DNA of 22,137 nt from positions 1 through 22,137 of the forward strand of contig SOKC01000075.1 of the NCBI GenBank assembly GCA_004376325.1, read 5' to 3'. The stretch is from Actinomycetota bacterium. GTDB lineage: Bacteria > Actinomycetota > Humimicrobiia > Humimicrobiales > Humimicrobiaceae. Under the pieces are notes generated by a model, which was given only the letters and a program-made list of their open reading frames with translations, searched no databases and was not told the origin of the DNA. Positions 15,978 to 22,137 of this stretch are shown here, one piece after another. Position 1 is the stretch's first letter. Each line of letters opens with the position of its first letter. The translations under genes and the position numbers were made by a program.

Positions 15978-17945
15978 TTATTCTTTAATGTTTTTAACAT
16001 AATCTTTCCATACTTTTCGTAGCATTTCCCAATCTTCATCAGTAAAATTCTCTTTTGTTGTTTCAATGCCAGTAACGTAGTACAGGCAGGGATTACCAAT
16101 AAAAGGTTGAAATTGAGTATATTCCCTCCATGCTTCAAGAGAAGGCATCGGATGTTGATCGGTATGAATTTCACATCTTGGACAAACTATCTTTGCAATT
16201 TTTGCACGGTGCTTCATTTGGGGTATAATACTTTTATAATCTGTATAAATATCTTGAAGTCTTAACATATCTATCACATCATCAAAATATGGATTAAATG
16301 TATGTGATATTATTAATGCATCATCTTTTGTTTTTTTAGACTGGTCATAATATATACTAATCATCTTGTGCAAAATTTCAACTCCCCAAAGGATATTTTT
16401 TCTTTCTCTTGCAGGAATATAACCCCTGTAACGGGGAACAAAATGGGTGTAATCAAATTCAAATCCGTCAGCATCTAAGCCATGAGGGGAAAGCAAATAG
16501 TCTATTTTTTCCCTTAAATGTTTTTCATAATCCGGATTTTCCACATCTGGGAAAAAACGCCAGTTAGGGTCAGTAAGTGTTGTAATTGGTAAAATAAAAG
16601 CTTTTTTTAATTTAGCTTTTTTTTCATCTTTGTTTATTGATTTATAAAAAGCATCGGTATCAATCTCATATGTAAAGGATTCATTATCATCAAATATTAA
16701 ATGATGTTCAATTGGTATCTCTTTTCCATTTGCACTCCTACCATAGCTGAAAGGTGACACCCATAATATAACTTTCTGATTTTTTTTATGAGCTCTTTTT
16801 ATGAATCCCTTAAAATCTGGCCATAATTCTTTATCAACATCAAGGTGATGATCATTATCAAACCATCTATTATCTACAATAAGAATGGTTGGGACTATTC
16901 CTTTTTTTTCTAATTTACTAAGTACTTCCTCATAAAATGCCTGTGTGCAGTACTTAAATGTATCATCTTCTGACCAGTCGTTATATTTTCTACTAAAATA
17001 ATTACTCCACCGATTTGAATAATAAACCTGTTCCCCCCAACCTCCAAAAATAGGTTTTTTCCACCAGGATGGTGTATTCTGCCGTTTATTACTATGAATG
17101 TAATTGTTTTTAGCAAGATAATCCACATAACTCTCTAATGCACTATAAACATCTGATGAATATTGCTGAAATAATATTTTTGGGCTTTCCCATTCACCAT
17201 TAATATTTGTGTACCCGCTATATTCTATATTTAAACCAAATCCTTCACCACCTTTATATTGATAATCTAAGAAATTATTTTGCTTGGGTGGAACCACTAA
17301 GCCCATACTAAGCCAGTTTTTCATATCTCTTCTTCCTATTAAATAAAGAAAGGGAGGTGGTGAAGCTAGCCAATCTCCTCCAAAATAATGCCTGTCTGAA
17401 TTCAGTCGTGTTGAAATATCTTCATAATAATTAAAAACCCTTTTATCAGCAGAATTGATAGAAAAAGAGTATACTTTTTCGAAGTGTGGGGTAGAAGAAG
17501 TTATAAATTCTTTAGCCGGACGATGATAGGCCATGTGTCTTCCAGGACCACAAAAATATGGATAAAAGTATTTATTAAAACGTGGATCATCACGAATAAA
17601 ACCTTCGAAAAATCTAGCATTATCAAGTTTTCCTGTTCCATATACTTTGTAACCATAGAGAATCTTATCTGGATAACAAAAGAAAATGTATTCTGTTTTA
17701 TTCCAGAGAGTTGTTTTTCCTGTAAAATAGATTTTTATACTATCTTTTTCCTGATTGATTAAAGGTTCTTTAAGACTTATTAATTCATCAATATATCCAT
17801 CCCTGTCACATCCGGAAGCTACATAAAAATCTGCTCCAATATTACCGAAAAATACTTCAAGAACCCCCCTTTTTTTCTTTTTGTATTCTATTTTATATTG
17901 TGTACCAATAACCTTAAAGCCGGTATCTTCTTTTAAAATTTCCAT
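15978..17945 (-). CDS. Cytoplasmic TIM-barrel glycoside hydrolase, GH31/GH36-like
   Basis: 655 residues, no signal peptide. The N-terminal 290 residues look like a beta-sandwich domain of the kind that precedes the barrel in GH31 and GH36. The barrel begins near KKPIFGGWGEQ (about 297) and shows strand ends typical of these retaining alpha-glycosidases: ILIVDNRWF (Asp358), a helix with WPDFKGFIKRAHKKNQ, VILWVSPFS (392-400) and DADGFEFDYT (491-500), where Asp498 is the likely nucleophile. RLQDIYTDY (Asp565) or CEIHTDQHP (Asp596) could supply the acid/base. Family and linkage are not certain; an alpha-galactosidase, alpha-fucosidase or related activity would suit the neighbours. The ATG has AGGAG about 10 bp upstream. 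It is divergent from the ABC importer and probably acts on the imported glycoside. Confidence 0.65.
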   Translation of the reverse strand: MEILKEDTGFKVIGTQYKIEYKKKKRGVLEVFFGNIGADFYVASGCDRDGYIDELISLKEPLINQEKDSIKIYFTGKTTLWNKTEYIFFCYPDKILYGYKVYGTGKLDNARFFEGFIRDDPRFNKYFYPYFCGPGRHMAYHRPAKEFITSSTPHFEKVYSFSINSADKRVFNYYEDISTRLNSDRHYFGGDWLASPPPFLYLIGRRDMKNWLSMGLVVPPKQNNFLDYQYKGGEGFGLNIEYSGYTNINGEWESPKILFQQYSSDVYSALESYVDYLAKNNYIHSNKRQNTPSWWKKPIFGGWGEQVYYSNRWSNYFSRKYNDWSEDDTFKYCTQAFYEEVLSKLEKKGIVPTILIVDNRWFDNDHHLDVDKELWPDFKGFIKRAHKKNQKVILWVSPFSYGRSANGKEIPIEHHLIFDDNESFTYEIDTDAFYKSINKDEKKAKLKKAFILPITTLTDPNWRFFPDVENPDYEKHLREKIDYLLSPHGLDADGFEFDYTHFVPRYRGYIPARERKNILWGVEILHKMISIYYDQSKKTKDDALIISHTFNPYFDDVIDMLRLQDIYTDYKSIIPQMKHRAKIAKIVCPRCEIHTDQHPMPSLEAWREYTQFQPFIGNPCLYYVTGIETTKENFTDEDWEMLRKVWKDYVKNIKE

Positions 17946-18333
17946 GGCATCATCACTCCTACTTAAAAATAAATAATATCTACTTTACTTTTTCTATTGA
18001 GTAATTAAATGTATGTTTTTTTGTTTATATTTTGGAAGAAATCACTATTTTATTTAGCAACTATTATCTAGCAGCTATTATTCAATTTTTCTTATTGAAT
18101 TTGTCTACCATATAATAAATGGTAATAGTTTATCATAAATTATATCTAAAAAACACTGTGGTTGAGATGTTGATTTAACAATATGGATATAAAGTTTGAT
18201 AAGTAAATCTAAATCTACTTGCTGTCATTATTAGATTTTTAAAAAGTTAAATTATATAGGTATATGTATTTCTAATAAAGGCTGAGATTATTAGAATTAA
18301 TTGTCTATGTTTCCAATTTGAGTATTTTTATTA
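17946..18333. other. Divergent intergenic region, hydrolase side
   Basis: No gene was seen. It contains a tandem 14-bp repeat (18055-18081), a small ATTCAAT/ATTGAAT hairpin (18080-18100) and TACCAT-N7-ATGGTA dyad symmetry just beyond (about 18106-18124). The hydrolase promoter must lie here, but I cannot pick a convincing one. Confidence 0.5.
18055..18081. repeat. Tandem 14-bp direct repeat
   Basis: TAGCAACTATTAT at 18055-18067 and TAGCAGCTATTAT at 18069-18081 differ at one position and are one base apart. They lie 110-136 bp upstream of the hydrolase ATG, where an activator or repressor site would be expected. Confidence 0.45.
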
Positions 18334-18361
18334 TTGACAAAAAGAAATGTTATTATATAAT
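18334..18361 (+). promoter_or_regulatory. Strong sigma-A-type promoter of the ABC importer operon
   Basis: TTGACA (18334-18339), a 16-bp spacer, then TATAAT (18356-18361): both hexamers are perfect. Transcription would begin near 18368 and give a leader of about 320 nt before the solute-binding-protein gene. A LacI-type operator follows directly. Confidence 0.8.
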
Positions 18362-18374
18362 GTAATCGTTGACA

Positions 18375-18392
18375 AATGTAAACGATAATCAA
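18375..18392. promoter_or_regulatory. LacI-type operator O3, just downstream of the importer transcription start
   Basis: The plus strand reads AATGTAAACGATAATC. Read on the minus strand it contains TATCGTTTACATT, joining the O2-like left half (TATCGTTTA) to the O1 right half (CGTTTACATT). The position, about +8 to +25, would block initiation or early elongation. An ATCGTT/AACGAT inverted pair (18365-18370, 18381-18386) overlaps it. Confidence 0.6.
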
Positions 18393-18687
18393 AAATATTA
18401 TTTTTATCTTTATATGAAAGAAAGTAATCAATGCGGATAAAAGAAATTACAATTTTAATATCTATAAATAAATTAAAAGCATCCTTCAAGAAGTTGTCAG
18501 TAAGTCAATCATCACGGTAAGAAAAGGAGTAAAAGAAAAAATCAAATGATAAATGTGATAAATGAATTTACAGCTTTATATGTATATTAAACAGGTATAA
18601 GTTAGTTTTTAAATATTAATTAGGGAGGTGATTTATAGAAACAATTATATTTATTAATTTGAAATTTTGTAAAGAAAGGATTTGAAA
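18393..18687 (+). other. Long 5' leader of the importer mRNA with an orphan Shine-Dalgarno sequence
   Basis: About 320 nt between the promoter and ATG 18688. It holds a 29-codon frame from ATG 18431 (MRIKEI at its start) and a near-perfect ribosome-binding sequence, AGGGAGGTGAT at 18622-18632, with no standard start codon at the right distance. The gene's own ribosome site (GAAAGGA, 18674-18680) follows about 50 nt later. No known riboswitch was recognised. Confidence 0.5.
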
Positions 18688-20031
18688 ATGAAAAAATCAT
18701 TGTTGTGGGTGTTGATGGGGTTGCTGATTGTATCTATGATAGCAACTTTTTCACTTGCAGGATGTAAGGAAGAAGCGGCTGAAGAGGAAGCTGTAGAAGA
18801 AGCTCCAGAAGAGGAAGAAGCGCCGGCTGAAGAAGCGGTGGATGTAGCAGGAAGAGTGCTGACAATCGGTGGTTCTCAGAACTGGATTAAGGATGTTGAC
18901 AGGGAGTTAGCAGCAGATTTTGAAGCAGAGACAGGGGTTGTTGTTGACATTCAGGTAAACCCCGATGATCAGTATCAGAATATCATAAAGACAAAGTTGC
19001 ATACCGGTGAGGCTCCTGATATCTTCTACTGGCAGTCCGGAATTGCATTGAAACAAATACCGGCAGAAAGTGTATTTGATCTATCTAATGAGCCATGGGT
19101 TCTTAGATTAAAGGACTGGGCCCGTGCCGGAGCAACAATTGATGGGAAACTGTGGGGACTTAATATCTGGTCTGTTGATGGTTGGGCCATGCTTTATAAC
19201 ACAGGGATTTTTGACGAGTTAGGTTTAACACCTCCGGAAGACTATGCTGAATTCCTGGAAATCTGCGAGACCTTAAAGAGTAATGGGATTAATCCCATTT
19301 ACGAGTGGCCATCTGATTTATGGCACACTCCTCTTTATATGAATGAAACAGCTGCCGTAGTCAATTATAATAATCCTGGAACTTATGATAAGCTAAATAG
19401 CGGGGAGTTAAAATTCGTTGATATTCCGGAATTTGAACTTTGCCTGATCCAATTGAAAGAGCTGGCTGATGAAGGATATCTAGGTGAAGACTATATGTCT
19501 GGTTTATGGAGTGAGGCTATTAATGCTATGGGTACAGGTGAAAATGCTATGATACTGGTCTATACTTCTTTCCAGTCAGAAGTAGTTGCTGGTTACCCTG
19601 AAGCCGGAGCCGAAAATTGGAAGATGTTCCCGTCTCCGTTAGGGTTTACCGGAGAGGTTAATGTATTCGGTACTTCAGCTGGTGGAGTAGTGCAGCTGGT
19701 TAATAAAGATACTGAAAATCTTGATTTAGTAAGACTGTGGTTTGATTTTAAAACAGAAGTTGAAAACCTTGAGAAGTTCTATGCAGCCAGGGGTGATCTT
19801 GGTAATCCGTCTTTCCCGGAAGTGGATATAGAGCCCACAGAGGGTTTGGCAAGTGTTACCGAATCAGTTGACGGTAATTTCCAGATGGACGCACAGGGTG
19901 GAGTTCTCTTCTTCGATCAAATGGTTATTGGTAAATATATTGAAGAGATGCTGGTAGGTACAAGCACGCCTGTACAGGTTCTGGAAAATATCGATACAGA
20001 TAGAGAAGTGTTAATGGAGCTCGCTGAGTAA
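18688..20031 (+). CDS. Sugar ABC importer solute-binding lipoprotein (CUT1, family 1)
   Basis: 447 residues from ATG 18688, seven bases after GAAAGGA; an in-frame TTG at 18682 is less likely. A lipoprotein signal peptide ends in the lipobox SLAGC, making Cys26 the lipidated residue. A Glu/Ala-rich tether (27-50) leads to the binding domain, which has the family 1 pattern: VLTIGGSQNW, VDIQVNPDDQYQNIIKTKL, TGEAPDIFYWQSG, WGLNIWSVDGWAMLYNTGIF and LGLTPPEDYAEFLEICETLK. Anchored on the outside of the membrane, it would deliver a mono- or oligosaccharide to the two permeases downstream. The ligand is unknown; the hydrolase and fucose isomerase suggest a glycoside releasing a deoxy or related aldose. 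It has its own promoter and LacI-type operator. Confidence 0.93.
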   Translation: MKKSLLWVLMGLLIVSMIATFSLAGCKEEAAEEEAVEEAPEEEEAPAEEAVDVAGRVLTIGGSQNWIKDVDRELAADFEAETGVVVDIQVNPDDQYQNIIKTKLHTGEAPDIFYWQSGIALKQIPAESVFDLSNEPWVLRLKDWARAGATIDGKLWGLNIWSVDGWAMLYNTGIFDELGLTPPEDYAEFLEICETLKSNGINPIYEWPSDLWHTPLYMNETAAVVNYNNPGTYDKLNSGELKFVDIPEFELCLIQLKELADEGYLGEDYMSGLWSEAINAMGTGENAMILVYTSFQSEVVAGYPEAGAENWKMFPSPLGFTGEVNVFGTSAGGVVQLVNKDTENLDLVRLWFDFKTEVENLEKFYAARGDLGNPSFPEVDIEPTEGLASVTESVDGNFQMDAQGGVLFFDQMVIGKYIEEMLVGTSTPVQVLENIDTDREVLMELAE

Positions 20032-20071
20032 GAGGATTTTATAGTTAAGGTTTGTAAATTGTTTAATAAGA

Positions 20072-20106
20072 AGACCGGTGGGTTTTCTAACAAGACCCAT
20101 CGGTCT
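20072..20106 (+). terminator. Intercistronic hairpin between binding-protein and permease genes
   Basis: AGACCGGTGGGT (20072-20083) pairs with ACCCATCGGTCT (20095-20106), 12 pairs with a single G-U, around an 11-nt loop. There is no U-tract after it, so it is more likely a partial terminator or mRNA 3' stabiliser. That would explain how the binding protein could be made in excess over the permeases, as in other sugar ABC operons. Confidence 0.6.
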
Positions 20107-20178
20107 CTCTTAATGACAGCAGTTATCACTGGACATAGATGAGAGTTATTTGCTACACTTTTCTAAAAGAGGCAGTCA

Positions 20179-21054
20179 ATGAATAAAGGTAAAATCTATC
20201 CCCAGTATTTTGTAATTATCGGGCTACTGGTCTATACAATATTTTTTATGACCCCCAGCATCATCGGTATCGGTTATTCCCTGACCGATTGGAATGCTTA
20301 CAATGCAAATGTTAATTTTATCGGTTTGAAAAACTTCAAGGAGATATTTGTCGAATCTGGTAGATATTTAAAGTATATTTCCAATACGGCTATCTTTGCG
20401 ATTGTGACAACTGCCTTTAAAATTATATTTGGCCTTATCCTGGCTTTAATACTGAATGAAGCATTTAAAACCAGGAACATCTTGAGAGCGATCTTTTATC
20501 TACCGGTAACTCTTTCTCCACTGGCGATAGGGCTTATGTTTATCTCTGTTTTTAGACCGGAGGTGGGTCTGGTAAATAGACTTCTGAGTGCTGTCGGTTT
20601 GGATAACCTTACCCGCGGCTGGCTGACCAGCGTAAAATTTGCTATGCCTGCGGTCATGTCTGTTGAAACCTGGAGACTTACTGGATATTGTATGGTTATA
20701 TTTTTGGCAGGACTGCAAACAATTCCTCAATCTATCTATGAGGCTGCTAAAGTGGATGGGGCCAATTACTGGCAGAGGCTGATCCGTCTTACCATTCCTT
20801 TTCTCAAACCCTCATTTATGATCAATATAGTATTAAACCTTATCTGGGGGTTAAAGGTATTTGATGTCATATTTGCTCTGACTAAGGGAGGACCCGGGGA
20901 TGCAACTGATGTTATAAACACGGCTGTCTTTTTTTCGTTCTCAATGGGCCGCTATGGGTTTGCAACAGCCCTGGGAGTAATAGCTTTTACCATAGCTATG
21001 TTCCTGTCTTTTATTGTAATCAGAGTCCTGTCCAGAAGAGAGGTTGAATGGTAA
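20179..21054 (+). CDS. Sugar ABC transporter permease, MalF/UgpA-type
   Basis: 291 residues with about six hydrophobic membrane segments (near 10-32, 72-95, 106-128, 155-178, 212-234 and 260-284). The cytoplasmic coupling motif EAAKVDGANYWQRLIRLTIP, where the ATPase docks, is intact. FALTKGGPGDATDVINTAVF is typical of the first CUT1 permease. Start ATG 20179 follows AAGAGG at about 7 bp. It begins 147 bp after the binding-protein stop, beyond the hairpin, and its end overlaps the second permease. No ATP-binding subunit follows, so a shared MsmX-like ATPase elsewhere in the genome is expected. Confidence 0.93.
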   Translation: MNKGKIYPQYFVIIGLLVYTIFFMTPSIIGIGYSLTDWNAYNANVNFIGLKNFKEIFVESGRYLKYISNTAIFAIVTTAFKIIFGLILALILNEAFKTRNILRAIFYLPVTLSPLAIGLMFISVFRPEVGLVNRLLSAVGLDNLTRGWLTSVKFAMPAVMSVETWRLTGYCMVIFLAGLQTIPQSIYEAAKVDGANYWQRLIRLTIPFLKPSFMINIVLNLIWGLKVFDVIFALTKGGPGDATDVINTAVFFSFSMGRYGFATALGVIAFTIAMFLSFIVIRVLSRREVEW

Positions 21055-21875
21055 TGAAAAGAAAAATAATGAATAAAATCTTGCTGGGAATAATAGCATG
21101 GTTAATTAGCTTAATTATCCTGGCTCCTGTTTATCTGTTAATAATAAATTCCCTTAAGGACAGGACCGCTGCCAGTCTAATGGCTCTTACTCCACCGGAA
21201 GTTTTTCACTGGGAGAATTATTTAACGGCAATTAAAGAGGGGCGCCTCGTCCGTTCTTTTTTAAATAGTATGCTATTAGCAGGCTCCTCAGCTATAATTA
21301 ATGTTTTTACTGCATCCATGGCTGCTTTCGTTCTTTCTCGCAGAAGGTCAAGAATAAACAAAGCTATCTATTACTTTTTTTTAATAGGACTCGTTGCACC
21401 TTTAAATTATATTACTGTAATAAGGACCTTGCAGGTGTTTAATATTATGGGTTCTTATCAAGGATTTATAGCCCTTTATTCAGGTTGGCTGATGCCCTTT
21501 GGTGTCTTTCTTTATTATGGGTTTATCAGCACTATACCTAGAGAGCTGGATGAAGCAGCTATAATTGACGGTTGTAATAGTTTTACCCTGTTTTTTAAGG
21601 TTATCTTTCCTCTATTAAAACCGGTTACTATAACTTTATTAATCCTAAACTTCATGAATGCCTGGAATGATTTCCAGACCCCCCTTTATATCCTCAATAG
21701 ATCTACTAGATGGCCAATGACCCTTGCTGTCTATAATTTTTATGGTCAAAGATTAGCTGACTGGCAGCTGGTATCAGCCACCATTGTGTTAACAGTAGTT
21801 CCTGTGGTGATCATCTTTATCATTGGACAAAGATATATCATCTCCGGTATGACTTCGGGAGCGGTAAAAGGCTAA
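21048..21875 (+). CDS. Sugar ABC transporter permease, MalG/UgpE-type
   Basis: 275 residues and about six membrane segments. The second CUT1 permease pattern is clear: PVYLLIINSLKDRTA, FLNSMLLAGSSAIINV, the coupling motif EAAIIDGCNSFTLFFKVIFP, then NFMNAWNDFQTPLYIL. AGAGAGG (21037-21043) serves two possible starts: ATG 21048 (4 bp away, overlapping the previous gene by 7 bp) or ATG 21054 (10 bp away, overlapping by 1 bp); the difference is two residues. It pairs with the permease at 20179 to form the membrane channel. The operon as visible ends here, followed by a duplicated 10-bp sequence and no clear terminator. Confidence 0.93.
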   Translation: MVMKRKIMNKILLGIIAWLISLIILAPVYLLIINSLKDRTAASLMALTPPEVFHWENYLTAIKEGRLVRSFLNSMLLAGSSAIINVFTASMAAFVLSRRRSRINKAIYYFFLIGLVAPLNYITVIRTLQVFNIMGSYQGFIALYSGWLMPFGVFLYYGFISTIPRELDEAAIIDGCNSFTLFFKVIFPLLKPVTITLLILNFMNAWNDFQTPLYILNRSTRWPMTLAVYNFYGQRLADWQLVSATIVLTVVPVVIIFIIGQRYIISGMTSGAVKG

Positions 21876-21895
21876 CGAGGTTTATCGAGGTTTAT
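21876..21895. repeat. Perfect 10-bp tandem duplication after the permease stop
   Basis: CGAGGTTTAT occurs twice back to back, starting at the base after the TAA. It may be simple slippage. It is noted because it sits at the junction between the intact operon and the disrupted region on the right. Confidence 0.5.
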
Positions 21896-21987
21896 TAAAG
21901 AATGCTAGCTCTCGAACGGAATTATAAGTTTAGGATTTAAGCATGTATAAAATAGGGGCTAGTAAATAAAAATTAGAAATAGTTAAA

Positions 21988-22019
21988 GTAACTATCCCTT
22001 GACTACAAGGGATAGTTAC
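21988..22019. repeat. Perfect 14-bp inverted repeat hairpin
   Basis: GTAACTATCCCTTG (21988-22001), loop ACTA, then CAAGGGATAGTTAC (22006-22019): 14 perfect pairs. On the plus strand no U-run follows (CAAATGCTTT). On the minus strand the sequence after it is T-rich (TTTAACTATTTC), so it could terminate leftward transcription. It ends 3 bp before a truncated oxidoreductase frame, so it could equally mark an insertion or deletion scar. Confidence 0.7.
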
Positions 22020-22022
22020 CAA

Positions 22023-22137
22023 ATGCTTTACCGGTTTTGTGCCGAACATAACATCCCTCATAAGAAAACGGGTAAGCTTCTGGTAGCCACTGACCTGCTG
22101 GAAGAAGAATATCTTGAAGATGTTTACAGAACCGCTG
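22023..22137 (+). pseudogene. N-terminally truncated FAD-dependent oxidoreductase (LhgO/GlpA-like), runs off the window
   Basis: ATG 22023 opens a frame reading MLYRFCAEHNIPHKKTGKLL and then VATDLLEEEYLEDVYRTA to the edge. This resembles the region around residue 75-120 of FAD-dependent oxidoreductases such as L-2-hydroxyglutarate oxidase (FCxxxxI, then TGKxLVAT). In those proteins the FAD-binding GxGxxG and the first 70-odd residues come before it. Here the frame upstream runs only through the hairpin and hits TAA at 21984-21986, and no FAD motif was seen in the other frames. So the gene start is lost or moved. AAGGGA in the hairpin arm could act as a ribosome site. The downstream part is outside the window, so decay cannot be confirmed. 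Confidence 0.55.

Noticed and set aside
15929..17128. Alternative-frame open reading frames of 72-81 codons overlapping the glycoside hydrolase
   Set aside because: They are out of frame with a well-supported gene on the same strand and show no family motif or ribosome site.
18393..18687. Riboswitch in the long importer leader
   Set aside because: No conserved riboswitch core or terminator/antiterminator pair was recognised. The length alone is not evidence.

Overview
The window is AT-rich bacterial DNA carrying an accessory sugar-catabolism island. The acidic Glu/Ala-rich linker behind the lipobox of the solute-binding protein, the low GC and the Shine-Dalgarno usage fit a fermentative anaerobe of the Firmicutes/Halanaerobiales or Atribacterota type. 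I cannot fix the taxon from sequence alone. No rRNA, tRNA, CRISPR array, plasmid origin or intact transposase was seen.

Left edge (2-1527): the 3' end of an FGGY kinase of the rhamnulokinase type, then about 410 bp of AT-rich spacer. The spacer holds TGATATA repeats and, antisense, what looks like the decayed C-terminus of a second SorE-like dehydrogenase.

Plus-strand operon (1528-12567): DeoR-family regulator, SDR dehydrogenase with an unusual N-terminal module, PHP-domain protein, SorE-type zinc dehydrogenase, then E2, E3 and a fused E1 alpha-beta of a 2-oxoacid/acetoin-type dehydrogenase complex, then a class II aldolase. Genes overlap or are spaced by a few tens of bases. The coherent but unproven reading is a polyol- or ketose-phosphate pathway in which NAD-dependent dehydrogenases and an aldolase make an alpha-keto or alpha-ketol intermediate, and a dedicated thiamine- and lipoate-dependent complex cleaves it to acyl-CoA. 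This is the best candidate for an undescribed system here.

Minus-strand block (12640-17945): L-fucose isomerase, a LacI-family regulator and a cytoplasmic TIM-barrel glycoside hydrolase of GH31/GH36 character. The hydrolase is divergent from a plus-strand CUT1 ABC importer (18688-21875: lipoprotein and two permeases, no ATPase in the window). A strong promoter precedes each of the LacI gene and the importer, and each promoter carries closely related LacI-type operator sequences, so import and the LacI-fucI unit appear co-regulated. Together these genes would import a glycoside, hydrolyse it in the cytoplasm and isomerise a released 6-deoxy or related aldose. The FGGY kinase and the class II aldolase could complete the pathway.

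Right edge (21876-22137): a perfect 14-bp hairpin abuts a reading frame resembling the interior of an FAD-dependent oxidoreductase with no FAD-binding N-terminus. This looks like a truncated gene that runs off the window.
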